A stretch of DNA of 64,000 nt from Nymphaea colorata (taxonomy: Eukaryota; Streptophyta; Magnoliopsida; Nymphaeales; Nymphaeaceae): NCBI RefSeq assembly GCF_008831285.2, contig NC_045141.1, positions 1,924,001 through 1,988,000 on the forward strand, read 5' to 3'. Below the pieces are notes generated by a model. That model worked only from the letters and a program-made list of their open reading frames with translations. It ran no database searches and was not told where the DNA came from. The position numbers were made by a program, and so were the translations under genes. This document shows, piece by piece, positions 44,722-56,391 of this stretch (positions are counted from its first letter, which is position 1; each line of letters opens with the position of its first letter).

Positions 44722-45845
44722 TTCACGAGTCAACTCGTTTAACTAATCCAGTCGAGCTCGAGTTCACTTTAGTGGACTCGTTAAAGCTCGACTCGGCTCG
44801 ATTAACATACCGATTTTAAAAAACCGGTTCAGGTTCAGCTGTCTCACTTTTTCTGAGGCGGGAAACAAGTTTAGGTTTTTAATTTCTTTTTTTCCTAAGC
44901 CTTCTAGCCCTAGGGTTTCTTTTTTTCGTTCCCCTTCGGCCTTCTCTCCGACTCCGACTCTCCCTCTCTCGCCTCTCGGTCTCTCTGACTCCGACTTCTC
45001 CTTCTCTTCTCCGGCGAATCTCCCCCTGTGCTCTGCGCCTCTGTGCTCCTGCCGCCCTACATCAGTGTGCTCTCCGCCTCTCTGCCTGTAGCTGTTCCGG
45101 GCTCCTCTCAAGTTTCGATAGGTCTTCCAACAGGTGCTTGGGCAGCTGACGACGAAGGGCGGTTGAGGATGGACGACAGCTGGCAACTAGTGACGACGAT
45201 GACTGGAGATGGACTGCGAGTGGGCGATGCCGATGGCAGGTTTTTCTTTTGTTAGTTTGTTTGTTCCCTTTTGATTTTAGGGTTCCCATCTGCTTTATTG
45301 TTGCAGGATTTCTTCTTCTCTCTAGTTTCCCAAAATTGATGGCGCATTCTGACGGAATTTCCTGCTCCCTGTTCATGTTGTATTGTCGTGTTTTGAGCTT
45401 TTTCCCTTTTCTTGATACATTCAATTCTCAACTTTGATTTCCTGCTCCCTGGTATGTTTGTTTTCTTTTTTCTATGAAAACTGTAACTTGCAATGCTTGA
45501 AATAGACTACCTGCTCCCTATTGATGCCGTGTTCTGTTATGTGTGCCTTTTTGTTAGGCTTCATTCCCCTGTGCTTCATACATGTTCCCTTGTCTGCTTC
45601 CATTTGATTTCATGTGTGGCTTTCTGTTAGATTCTCTTCCATTTGCTTCATATGTGGAACACATGTGGTTTTGCATATGCCCTTGTCGAGTTTTCAGACA
45701 TGTTCATTAATTTGATTATAACTTATAAGTTATGCACTATGTAGCTTACGATTGTTGTTGACTTGTTGTTATATCAATGTTGTTTTATGTTTTTCAAGTA
45801 TATTTAAGTCACTTGCTTGTTTAATTATTATTGTTATGTTATAGT
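44722..45845 (+). other. hAT interior: subterminal repeats and gene-like CT-rich leader
   Basis: From 44722 the left subterminal GAGTC/ACTCG motifs continue to about 44810. At 44880-45240 is a CT-rich block with CCCTAGGGTTTC, typical of plant 5' untranslated leaders, followed by intron-like T-rich sequence to the ATG at 45846. No protein domain was recognised. Confidence 0.5.
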
Positions 45846-45950
45846 ATGGCTGCCTCAAGTAAAGGGAAGGGAAGTACTTCTACACCTACAAGTTCAAGTT
45901 GTGCATTCAGAGCTTCATTACAGTCACAAGAGGACCAGCCACATAGCTAA
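45846..45950 (+). pseudogene. short Ser/Thr-rich ATG frame in the hAT, possible exon remnant
   Basis: A 34-codon frame starting MAASSKGKGSTSTPTSSS, preceded by a T-rich intron-like stretch and ending at TAA. Low-complexity Ser/Thr/Gly N-termini are common in hAT transposases, so this may be the relic of the first coding exon. No BED finger or hATC motif follows. The assignment is weak. Confidence 0.35.
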
Positions 45951-46732
45951 TTGACTGCCGTTCATCCTAATTTTCTTAGTCTGAGGTACTTAGCTTTCTA
46001 TCTGATCGACTATTTTGGCAGAAAACTTATTGATGATGACTAAGGGCTTTGTGTCTAACGACTAACAATGTCATGCAGCATGTTGTTAGCATATGTATTA
46101 GAAAAGGAGGTGTAGATACTGGCCAAGGACACAATGAATGGTTGGCTACAATTCCACGCACTCCAGATGTAATTTCAATGTCCTTTGTGCCTATTTAATA
46201 TGTAAGTGATTAATCTTCTACTTATTGAAGTTTCTTGCTGGTTTTACCAAAATCTGTAACCACTTATATTCACTAATTACATGCGGCAGCAATAGTGAGT
46301 TTCCTTTACTCCAAGGAATGCCTTTATTTCTGCTAATTGGTAGCCTATCTTTTTAGTGAGACAGTAACCTTTTACTTTATTGTTCCTAATATTTCCAAGA
46401 TAAGCCACAGCTAAATTGGTCTTGTATATACAATCAACACCACTTTTTATGGTATGTACAATTAGATTTGTTGAACGGGTACCATTTTCCAAGTGTCTAC
46501 ATCTTATTTTCGGGTCTGGCAAAATGTAAATGCCTCTTTAAGGTATTCCTGGAGGTTGACATCTTTCTTACTTCATTTTAGCTCTATCATCGATCTTCCA
46601 AACACATTTTCTTACATTTCATTGCCCAAGGCAACACATACAAATGGAACATTGTGAATTGATTTTGACCAGTTTTATTACCTTTTACTGTTGAAAGTTG
46701 ATATCCTTCTTATGGTGTTCGTTTTTCTGCAG

Positions 46733-46966
46733 TTGTTTGAGTTCTTTCTCATTATTGTTGGTGATAGGAAGCTGAGTAAGGTAATGGTTTTTATTTTTTT
46801 GCTACTTTGGTACAAATGATCAGTTATCACTAAGCCATGCTGAATCATGTCTAAAATTGTAAGTGTCTTTTGTTTTTTGGGTCATGGTTTTCTCCAGGTT
46901 GTTCAGGGAAATGTTAAGGAGCTGCTGTATTATTCTGTTGCTTTTCTGCAAATGACTGAAGAGCAG
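46733..46966 (+). pseudogene. captured importin-9-like gene fragment (two exons with intron)
   Basis: Exon 46733-46780 is preceded by TTTTTCTGCAG and followed by GTAATGG. It reads LFEFFLIIVGDRKLSK. Exon 46898-46966, after TTTTCTCCAG and before GTAGGT, reads VVQGNVKELLYYSVAFLQ then MTEEQ. Joined phase-correctly these match what I know of the importin-9 (karyopherin-beta, ARM/HEAT) family, where a (Y)YxxAFLQMTEEQ-like stretch is conserved from human to plant. The intron and both splice sites are preserved, so the piece was copied from genomic DNA, not mRNA. Only about 39 residues are present. It lies inside the hAT element on its plus strand. Confidence 0.72.
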
Positions 46967-47023
46967 GTAGGTTTTGATCTCACAAGTGCATCCATATTCT
47001 ATACTTTACTCAAAGATGCAGTA

Positions 47024-47185
47024 AGAGATGACAAGACTATCAAGGTTGGTTGAATATATAAGTGTTTGATATTACCTAAAGATGGTTGCTAATCTCTTGT
47101 GTGGGTAGGTGTGGGATGCGGTTACTGGTGCTAAACAATATACGTTTGAGTCATGAAGCTCCTGTTTAGGCACTTGCTTCAAAAG
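47024..47185 (+). pseudogene. captured TOPLESS-like WD40 fragment with intron
   Basis: The bases up to 47044 encode DDKTIK, followed by a GT donor. After an intron ending GTGGGTAG (47108) comes VWDAVTGAKQYTFE. DDKTIK-VWDAVTGAKQYTFEGHEAPV is characteristic of the WD40 region of plant TOPLESS/TPR corepressors. Just after TTTGAG a short deletion puts TCATGAAGCTCCTG out of frame, so it is non-functional. TOPLESS proteins bridge transcription factors and histone deacetylases. This is only one blade piece, carried in the hAT about 60 bp after the importin-like exon. Confidence 0.75.
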
Positions 47186-47359
47186 GGTATGTTAATCGAC
47201 ATACCCTCAAAAGGGTGCTGAAAGGGTATGGCACCTGCGTGCTTCAGGTATGTTTTTTGGAATCGTGAGATGCAGATTGTGCCATAAATTTTGCTTTTTC
47301 ATATTAAATGCTCATAATACCTTTGGAATGTTTTTTCTCCTCCCCTAATGCTTTTTTTT

Positions 47360-47575
47360 TACTTTGTTTCAGGTTGATTGCTTCCATGCTCTACGAAGAA
47401 GTGATCCACCATTTGTCTCTTCGGCATCTTTCCTGCAACAAGGATTATCTTCATTTGTACGAAAATACTATAGCTTGGTTAATTATGTTGTTACAAGTTG
47501 ATTATGATATCTTCACATTCTTTATTTTCATATTATATGGCTTGAAGATGATTCTATTATTTATATTTTATTAAG
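47360..47575 (+). other. further exon-like segment in the hAT, origin unknown
   Basis: A TTTTTTACTTTGTTTCAG acceptor at about 47372 is followed by an open stretch (VDCFHALRRSDPPFVSSASF in one frame). I do not recognise the source gene. It could be a third captured fragment. Confidence 0.3.
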
Positions 47576-47649
47576 CTCAGTCATATTGTGCGTCTGTTTT
47601 TTATAATTTTTGTTTCTATCAGATGGAAGAAATAAAAAATATTCCAAAT

Positions 47650-47989
47650 GTAGTTTCATCGAAAGGGTATGTTAATCGAGCCTTAAATGAGCTCGATAAG
47701 GATATGAGTAATAATCGAGCTCACGAGCCTTAGTCGAGCTTCACATATCCGAGCCTTAGTCGAGCTCACGGTCGAGCTCGAGCTCAACAAGTATGGATGA
47801 CTCAAGTAAACGAGCTTATCGAACTTAATCGAGCCGAGCTCGAGCTCGACAATTGACTATCGAGTCGAGTTCGAGCTAGGATAGTCGAGCTATAATCGAG
47901 TTCGAGCCGAGTCGAGCTCATGTCTCACTTAGTCGAGTCGAGTTCGAGCTGACCGAGCTCGGGCTCGACTCGGCTCGTGTTCAGCCCTA
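47650..47989. repeat. right subterminal repeats of the hAT
   Basis: Dense GAGCTCGA, TCGAGCC and GAGTCGAG words running up to the terminal TTCAGCCCTA. They mirror the left arm (18815-18905) and are the sort of clustered subterminal sites hAT transposases bind. Confidence 0.8.
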
Positions 47990-47997
47990 GGGGTAAA

Positions 47998-49735
47998 CCT
48001 TTTCTCTCTATCTATACATGAGTAAACTTTCTTCACTCACTCTCTTAATAAAGTACAAAGAAGTGCTATTTGATTTTTGATGAAGTATTCAATTTGACAT
48101 TAAGCGCAGAGAAGCAACAACACAAGAATATAAAGAGGAGAAGACACGCTTTTAAACCTGATTATAAAATATGATATAAATAAAAAAATGTTCGTTCCAA
48201 GTACATATGGATACTAATGTCGATTCTATCTATACTGGAGTGCTCAACAAAGAATTCTGCATGTTTCAAGTACTTGATGTGCGAATTGATATTTAAGCAT
48301 GGATTTAAAAAATCGTTATACATTTTTGGGTTATAATATGCATTAACCTCACATGTGGATCTTGGATCTAGGTTTGATGTTGAGCCCAGATCTATGTCTA
48401 TATCTGAGGAAAATTCTAGAAGATGAGTCTGGATATGGCATTGGAATTTGGATTATGATTTGACATCTAGGATCTGAAATGAGAATGCTAGATCTAGATC
48501 TATAAAGTTAGATCAGATTTGAGACTTGGGCATGAGATCCAGACATAGAAATAAGACTTGGATATATGATTTGGATCAAAAATATGAAATAGAGATGTAA
48601 AAATAGCATGGATCTGGACCTAGCTCGAGCTAGGCTAGGTGGGTTCAAACTACATGACATGGGCTAGACTTAGGTTAGGTTCAGTTTGAAAAACTGTGTT
48701 CAGACCTCTGCTGGTTGCAAACTTAGCCTAGGTGCCGTCCTTAAAAATTTCAGTTTTAACAAGTAATTTGGGGTAGGCCGAGCTTGGTCTCAAGCCTACC
48801 AAATCCATGAAATGTAAATGAAAAGGTAATTTAAGTTCATGTGGCTCCTAAGTTAGGTTTTATAAATATTACATGTATGTTGATAGATAACCGAAATGCC
48901 CTTGTATTTGATTTTGGGCTAAATTGGGTTCAAATAAGGTGATTGGCTTGAACTAAGGTTTTAGAATCAAAGAAAATCATAGATGAAAGTGTATGTGATT
49001 TATACCCTAAGTTTATCTAGAAGAATATGGCTACGGCTAAAAAAAAAAGATTATTTTGCTTCTGCATGTATTTTCTGGGTTTCAGAAGAATTTTCTCAAT
49101 CTAACTGAACTGGCCTATGACCGCACTCCTAATAAAATTTGGTTAAAAACTTCTTGTAAAATTCTTTCCAGACTGCTCTAAAAATAAAAAACAAACTTAT
49201 ATGAAGTCGTATATGGTACATTTGTAAAGGGAAATCCATGACGGCCATAAAAATCCAAAGTTTATTAAAATTTTCACTGGTGGAGCTAGGGGTCTCAAAA
49301 AGCTAGTTACCTACAAGAACATGCTAAAAGATCCAAAAATTCACTTTAATTTTGCATAATTGAGCTCAATAGCAATTTACTAGGAATGAGCTCCACACTT
49401 TTCAGAATTAGATTGAACTCAAACAAGAAGGAATGAACTCAAACCATACTAAGGAAGCATTGAATTATACATGTCAAATGTAATCCTAGCTCGGTACAGC
49501 TCACTTTATCAGTTGAGCTCAAATTTAGCTAAAATCCTTGAAAACAAGAGGGCAAAAGTACTTGAAACTGGATTAAACTCAAGCCAGAATGAATGAACTC
49601 AAACCAAACTAAGGAAAGCTTGATTTATACATGATAAATGTGGTCCTAGCTTGGTTTTAGCTCAATCTTCTGGGTTGAAGTCAAATTCAGCTCAACACCT
49701 GAAAAAAGGAGGGGGAAAGACCCAATAGCAATCTA
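47998..49735 (-). mobile_element. LTR B, second part (U3 side)
   Basis: This continues the LTR where 18799 broke off. It aligns with A from 11275 (CTTTCTCTCTATC, CAACAAAGAATTCTGCATGT, ACATGTGGATC) and with C from about 58370. It includes a minisatellite of about 166-bp period at 49385-49700 (GAATGAACTCAAACCA). The expected PPT junction is missing: U3 passes at about 49735 into sequence that in C lies beyond the PPT, so the boundary was deleted. Confidence 0.68.
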
Positions 49736-51330
49736 CAAGTTAGTATATGACTAAAACAAAAGATGTCCTAGTATGAGTATTGGTAAAATGTTACTTGGGA
49801 ATACTTGTGATTGTTGTTTGATAAAGGTTCCTCTATTTATGCATCTTGTGTCCCTTAAGAACTTGCATGCCTTTGTTCCTTCAAGAATCAGAATCTTTTC
49901 AGCCAGTGCAATCAATTCTATCTAAAATGATCATCTTTCCATTTCCAAGAGATAAACCTAGAAGAATTATTTTCTATGTCATAGAGCTCCTTAATAAATT
50001 TGTCATCACTATCCTGTCTCCCTTGTAATAATAGTTTCAATTGGCAGCTTTTAAATGACCTCGGCTTTTCAAGTAGGGACCCTTTTATTGTTTTCTTTGT
50101 AGTGTTTTTATTGGATATGGCCATTTTACTTCTTTTTATTTTCTCGATTTTCCCTTTTAGGCCGACCTTCACCTGTATGGAAAATATCTCACCACCCCAC
50201 ATGTTACTATGAAGGTCCATCCCTTTGATGATCATGTAGCCTGTGTCATGTACACTGTCATGTCTATCAAGCTTTCTACTGAACCCTTGTAGCGAGTTTT
50301 CGTCAACAATTCCCAGACCAGTTGGCCTTAGGGTATTGGGTGTAAAACATCCATTGGACTTACTTACCCAAGTTCAAAAGGCTTTAGGAGACATAACCAG
50401 AACAATTGTTCACAGATCAACATAACTTCACAGAATAGATGTAAATCAAGCTTTACACCTACCTGATACTCTTGAGTACTAATCTAGTGGAACAACTACA
50501 CTTGCCCCAAGCCCATCTCTTAACACTCATTTTGTAAGTTCTTGCATGTTTTGCTCAAGTTAATTCAATCTTTTCTCCCCTAACAGATTTTAGTAAGCCC
50601 TTATTTTACTAGGGTGCTGAATTTAGTAACATTTCCTAAACATTGACTCTACTTCATCAAGCTCCCCTTTGCAGCTTATAGCATGATCATATTAAGACTA
50701 TCATCTTCTGATGATTATCAAATCATTGGCTAAAAAAGGTTCTATTCCTTTGGAGACATTGAAATCATTTTGGTGCTTTTAGGATACAATGTGACAAACT
50801 ACTATGATTGATTATCAAACTTGTGTAGGAATGCTTTTCAAACTTGTAGTTCTGGTGGTGTTTGCAAATATATGAAACTTATGTATGCCAAAGAGCAAAA
50901 ATGTGTGTGAAGGCTTGGAAATGTGTGGTAAAGAATGAAATTATATGTTGAGGTGCGAAAAATATGTGCTGAAGCACAAAATCATGTGTTGTAGCATGAA
51001 ATCATATGCCATAGCACGAAAAGCTACACCATAACGTGCAATCATGCACCAGAACACGCAAACTTCTAAAATTTGTGTGTGCTGAAGTACAAAATCATGT
51101 GCCAAAGCATGAAAGCATGTGCCGAAGCATGAAATCATGTGTAGAGGCACAAAAAGGTGCACCAAAACATGAAATCATGTGACAAGGCACAAAAATATGT
51201 GCTGAAGTGCTAAATGATATACCCAAAACATGAAGTGTGAAAACTTGTGTGCACCAAAGTATGAAATCGTATGCTAAAGCACAAAATCATATGCGAAAAT
51301 AGAGGTGAGTGTGAGTTTTATTTCCTGAAA
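49736..51330 (-). repeat. 3' untranslated sequence of another old element, beside LTR B
   Basis: Aligns with the post-PPT regions of A (13130-14590) and C (60430-62560). It has the shared segment TTTTCTATGTCATAGAGCTCC-like, CTACTGAACCCTTGTA and CCAGTTGGCC, and then the ATGTGCCGAAGCATGAAATC repeat array (50880-51310). It shows that LTR B is bordered by internal sequence on both sides. Confidence 0.6.
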
Positions 51331-52480
51331 AAAACAATCGTATGCAAAGTTGAAAAATATTGCATGTAAATAGTTAGCATTCTTCTCTTAGTAGCCAATT
51401 GTAGGTGAAGTCTCTATATTTAATTGCTTCAATGGGACAATAGAAGCCTCATGAATTAGCATGGCAAACGATAATGTGTATTCGTGATGTAGCTAATTCT
51501 ACATGTAGTTGTATCTTGCTTCCTAGTACTTGTTTTCTTATTTGTAGTGTTTATGTGTACTAGTAATGTAACTAATTCAGTGAAGTAGGGGGTTAGCCAA
51601 TTTTCTTAGTTGCAGGGAGGTTTGTCCTACACCACATCTAATTGTTTGACTATAGTGCTTATTGAAAACTTTCCTGCAAATCTATGTTTAGGGACCAACT
51701 TCTTATTTTCAATGGAATTACATGGTTTCTAGAAAAGTGCACAAAAGTGAGAGTGTATGTGTCTGGATGTTAGAGAAACCTGCTTTCAAATTTTTTGGAC
51801 CTTCAAGTATTTGTAAATTCTGATTTAGTGTACTATTGCTTAAGAAATAGTGGTGCAACTAATTGTTACCTCTTCATCAAATAGGGCCTCATCATCTGTT
51901 CCTAGATTCCATCAAACAAAGGATGGTGGTTTCAGGAAATCCATCCACAGAAATCAAACACAATGCCACTTTTGGAAAACATAGTGTGATCCCTATTCCA
52001 CCAATAGCAAAACTAAGATTTTGGAATTAGTAGTCTAGAATCTCAATTCTGGTGCTGAAGCATTGCTTTAATGGTTCACAGATTGTAGCCTCCTTTTGTT
52101 TAATTTCTCATCATAGAAGACTTCAACTTTATACAATGTCCAACCAGGTACTCAGGCAGGTTTTGCTCAAACACAAATTCTAGACGTCTTAATCCCCAAT
52201 TTTCATTATTAATTATCACAAGAATGATAAATTCATGTTTCATGACCTGAACCCTAACTCATCCATAGGCAAACCGATTTTAGGCATGTGACTGACGCAA
52301 TTTTTCTATAAAGTGCATCTAAATGGTATTTGCATTGCAAATCAGTAGAAATCACAAATCAATTCTAATTTCCAATTTTCACATTAGTGGTGAGTTGGTT
52401 CAAATCTATAAGGAATAGGGTTCAATAGCTTATACACATTGAAACATAAAATTCTTATTTTATTGAGACTTGAAAATAAA
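51331..52480. other. no gene recognised; possibly U5/leader of LTR D
   Basis: AT-rich unique-looking sequence. I could not find the PBS or LTR end expected on the low-coordinate side of D. Confidence 0.35.
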
Positions 52481-52484
52481 ATTA

Positions 52485-54376
52485 ATGAAAGAAAGAGAGA
52501 GCAAGAGAGAGAAAGAAAAAAAGAGAAATAAAAATAGAAAGAGGTGTTAAAATAAGAGAATAAGAGGTTAAAATGGGAGAGAAAAGTAGAAAATGAATGA
52601 CAGAGAAAGAGAGAGAAGCTAAAAAATGGAGAGAGAAGTTGAAATGAAATAGTGAAATGTTGAAAATGAGAGAGAGAGAGAGAATGACAGAAATTAGAAG
52701 ATAAAGAAAAAATAAATAAAGAGAGAAACTAGTTAAGAGAAACAAAGACAAATAGTGAAAAAAAAAAGAGAGATGAAAAATGGAGAGGGGAAAAGACTCT
52801 AATTGAAATAGAGAATGAGGAAAATGCTTGCCTTGATCATTCTTGCATAGCTTCAAAGATGATCTTTAGCCTCGAAGAAAGTATAAACCTTCATTGGCTT
52901 GCCAGGAAATAGAGAGAAAAGAAAACCCTAGAAAAGAAGATAACTGCATAGCTTGAAGGGAAGTGATTTGGTGTAGTATGAGGGTGAAGGAGGAGAGGAA
53001 GAATACTAGAAAATGAGAGAGAGGGCACAAGGAGTTTCAAATTAATGTCAAATGAGAGAAATGACGGGGTATTTATAGAGAGAAATAAGGTCAAATTTTT
53101 GTTCAAGATTTAGTTGATTGGGGTTTGACCAAAGCAGGAGGCAGACTGCTCCCTAGGCTCGACCAACCTCGGCCTGGTCATGTGGCAGGCCTAACAGGGT
53201 TATATTGGCTAGCCATAGGCATATTCTGGCTGGCCATAGCCTAGCCAGCCACATGCCAACCAGCTTGAACTGGACATGCCTGCTAGGGCCCGAGCCGACT
53301 AGGCCTAGACTGATTGGTCAGGCATAGGTCTTTCAGGGCATGGCTGGCCAGACTGGTACTGCCTCTACCGGTCCAGCGAGGCATGGCCTAGCCTGGCTAG
53401 GTATGGCCTGGCGGCGCCAAGTACTCTACCATGTCAGCAGTGTGGCCCCATGAGAGAGAAAAGGGCATTGTTGGTATATCTTGATCAAAATGAGGGAACT
53501 TTTGGATTAATGAAGGATATTTTGAAAAAAACAAGGGCATATTGGAAATTTTAAAGAAGTATGAAGGTTATTCCAGAAATTTTTGAATAGAAAATTAAGG
53601 GTATTTTAAAAAATGACCGCAATACATCATTCTTGGGCTTGTGGAAAGTTGGGAACTTGGATTTGGATCTGAAACAAAATCCAAATTCCAGGGTAGGTCA
53701 GATTTAAAACATTTAAGCCGGAAATGGATACAAGCAATAAATTTGGATTTGGAATGTAGATTTGAGATTCAGTTTTGGATCTAAATCACACATTTAGGTT
53801 TGGATTGAGATAGATACATGGAATTGGATATGGATCATGAATTTAGAACTGGATTGGGATACATATGTAAATTTTGGATCTTGGATCTGAATCGTATCTA
53901 AATGGGACCAAGACTTGAATTTGGATCAAATGGGTGTAGAATTGGGATTTGGTTCTAGGTTTGGATCTAATTCTCTTTTGGATCTGAAGTTGGAATCTGA
54001 TTCCAGATTTTAGATCTAGGGCTCGGTTTTGGATGCATAGCTTGGATTTCGATCTAGATCTGGGTCTATGGATCTTTTTGGGATGTGGAGATTTGAATCT
54101 AGGGATGAATTTCATATCTAAATTTGGGATTTGGATCAAGATTTGAATTTGAATATGAGTTACAAAATAGGTATAGATTGGGGTTAGGTTCAAAGTCTGA
54201 AATTAGATCCAAATGTGTCCTAAATTGTGTTGACGATCAAATGAGAGGAATGGTTAGTAAGAATCAAATAAAATTAAAGCTTTTGACTTAAAAAATCATT
54301 GAAGTTTGTTATAAATTCTTATAAAATATTTGAAAAAAATGTGGTATGTTGACCTTAAAAAGTTGGGATGATTACA
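52485..54376 (-). mobile_element. LTR D (main-element-like), minus strand, low end uncertain
   Basis: The minus strand starts TGTAATCATCCC at 54376, right after a PPT, matching TGTAATCACCCC of the younger element. U3 contains CAGATCCAAATCCAAGTT-type words (53640-54200), as in the younger U3. A clean TATA box, CTCTATAAATACCCC, lies on the minus strand (53061-53080), again like CTCTATAAATACCCCCC. After it comes a CT-rich stretch (plus-strand GA-rich 52485-53040), as in the younger R/U5. It is related more closely to LTR1-3 than to A-C. The low-coordinate end is a guess. Confidence 0.6.
53061..53080 (-). promoter_or_regulatory. TATA box of LTR D
   Basis: CTCTATAAATACCCCGTCAT on the minus strand, followed downstream by CT-rich sequence. 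Confidence 0.6.
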
Positions 54377-54540
54377 AATTCCCCTCTTTGTAGCTAAGCC
54401 AGTGTATGTCATGTTTAGCGACAAAGATAAACACCCTAAATTTTGATCAGTAAAAAATTTGTTTAGAAAATTGAAAAATGTTAAAATGTTGGAATTATAT
54501 TTCAAGCTTAACCTCCGACCTGAATAGGTTGCTCAAAAAC
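54377..54540 (-). other. polypurine tract and 3' untranslated end beside LTR D
   Basis: On the minus strand CTACAAAGAGGGGAATT precedes the LTR. Before it lie GTTTATCTTTGTCGCTAAAC and a CAACCTATTCAGG phrase, corresponding to GTTTATCTTTGTCACTAAGC and CAACCCATTCAAG of the younger element (41030-41115). Confidence 0.75.
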
Positions 54541-55999
54541 AAGTGGCAATGGCAGGAAGGAACATTCATCATGTCAAATGTCGTTATCGAAGAAGGGATT
54601 GAAACCCTATTGCATGTATAATGGTTGTGATGGGAAAATTTCCCATCACTTTGAGTGCCTTATGGTGAAGTTTTTATTTTCATGTAAGGCTGGATTTTGA
54701 ACTTGCATGGATAAAAATTCAAACTTCAAGGTTGGGTTGAGCTTGCTTTCAAAGGCCCTTAGCCAAATGGCCAAGTTGCACTTGATCAAATGTTCCACCC
54801 AGCGGCTGAGTTGAATCGATTGTGCTATAAGCCCTTTTCATATGGACAATTGATGATTCAAAAGGTTGTTTGGACAATTATTCTAGAAAAATATTTCAAG
54901 AAAAGGCTTGAAAATGTTCAAAAACTAAAAAGATGTCCCAATGTTAGCAATTGCCACAACTGGTAAATCAAAACAAGATGCACTAGTGTAAAAGATAAAT
55001 GATTGATGCCTTTGGTAGGGATTGAGACAACAAAAATAATAAAAAAATCATAATAAAAGAAAGAATGGACAAAATTACGCAAAGGAAAAGTGACATGTTC
55101 TTCATTGATAGATTGTATGAGGGAAATTGAAGTACAAGGCAACATTAAATTCATGAGTTCAAATTAAAAAATATATATATTTTGATTTAGTCACAGGAAG
55201 GTAGGAGAGGGATTTTTCACCTTATGAAGAAATTAACTTGTTGTCAGACTATGATTTGTAGATGGTGGTTTTCATTTAGGTATCTAGTTGGCAATTTGTA
55301 AGGATATTGTAGGAATTTGTGAATAATCAATCATTGTGAAAAATCTCGATCTCTTTTGAATTGATAGAAAGGATTAGGGGATCAAATTAAACTATGAGGT
55401 AAATGAAGGAGTTAAAATCATTTTGTCAAATTATTGAAAAAAAAAACCAAATACATTGAAGTAGAGCAAATGTTGGTGATCAACTTGGAGTAAATGATGA
55501 CCCAATAGTGGGATAAGATAAAATAAAAAAGAAAGCATAAAACAAAGAAAAAAGGTCCTACAATGCATGTGTTGAAGTTGGAGAATGATTGAGGTAAGTA
55601 TAGAGGAAGTTTGATTTTTAAAAAGGTACAAATTGAGTTAAACAGGTTGGTAATGGTGTTTGAATTTATGAAAGGTAAGGTAAAATCCTAAATGATAATG
55701 ATCATAGGGTTAAATGAATTGAAGTAAAGCAGGGATTGGTAAGATGAGGTTGGTGAAGACTAAAAAATTTATTAATCTGCAAAGATGCTAGATGAGAGAT
55801 AAGGTAAGTTGGGAAAAAGTGAAAGTCTTCTCAAGGCATAAGATAGCCAGAATCAAATAAGATTAACCAAAGATTAAAACCAAAGTAAATGAATGAGCAA
55901 TAGTAGGTATAAAGGCAAAAACAGAAAATATGGCAGAAGGAAGGTGAAGTTTAAAAATTATTTAAGGAGAGATTAGGTAGAGCAAGGAGGAGAGGGAAG
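54541..55999. other. no gene recognised
   Basis: AG-rich, stop-rich sequence between the D 3' end and the C leader. A decayed internal region is expected here, but no gag, PMD or pol motif could be read. Confidence 0.4.
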
Positions 56000-56391
56000 C
56001 CATACAAGCATTCATTATACAATGTCATGCACTTCTAACACTCCCCAAGGTTGTAGACATCTACTACGCATATTTTTGAAAATGGTATAGGACCTTACTT
56101 GAGTTTGGTTTTACTAGTAACGATTGTCCAAGACAAGATATGATAATATACCTTAGCCAAATTTTTAGTACCGGAATAGACTCTTCCATTAGGCAACTAA
56201 GGTAGGGTTTCTCCTTTATCCTTAGTTACTGATTGATATACCACAAACTAGTATTCATGGTAGTAATGAGGGGCTTTCTTGCATGCCGTGTCTCAGTTGT
56301 AAGGCTCAGGTCCTTTGCTACTACCTAAGACCAATCATGCCAACAAGATATCAGGATAAATGGGTAGAGAAAATTTATAATATGAGCAAAC
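56000..56391 (-). other. decayed leader of a Tat/Ogre-like element after LTR C
   Basis: On the minus strand this matches the younger leader (22740-23035): TTAGTTGCCTAA, a GGCTAAGGTAT segment and CCTATACCATTTTC-like end correspond in order. LTR C is thus followed by its own internal 5' sequence. The PBS itself is not recognisable. Confidence 0.65.

Larger units (their letters stand above)
18808..47989. mobile_element. hAT element carrying host gene fragments, split by a nested retrotransposon
   Basis: The left end is TAGGGATGCACAACGAGTC; the right end read on the minus strand is TAGGGCTGAACACGAGCCG. Both continue into GAGTCGAGCTCGA-type subterminal repeats. An exact 8-bp duplication, GGGGTAAA, flanks it (18800-18807 and 47990-47997), and LTR B sequence resumes on each side, so the empty site is visible. 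Without the nested retrotransposon (18908-44716 plus one CCGAG copy) it is about 3.4 kb. It contains a gene-like 5' leader, a short ATG frame and exon fragments of at least two host genes. I found no catalytic hAT transposase motif. It is probably non-autonomous, of the Pack type. Confidence 0.9.

Noticed and set aside
52482-53106. Leucine/phenylalanine-rich minus-strand frames resembling membrane proteins
   Set aside because: They are the complement of a GA-rich low-complexity LTR stretch.
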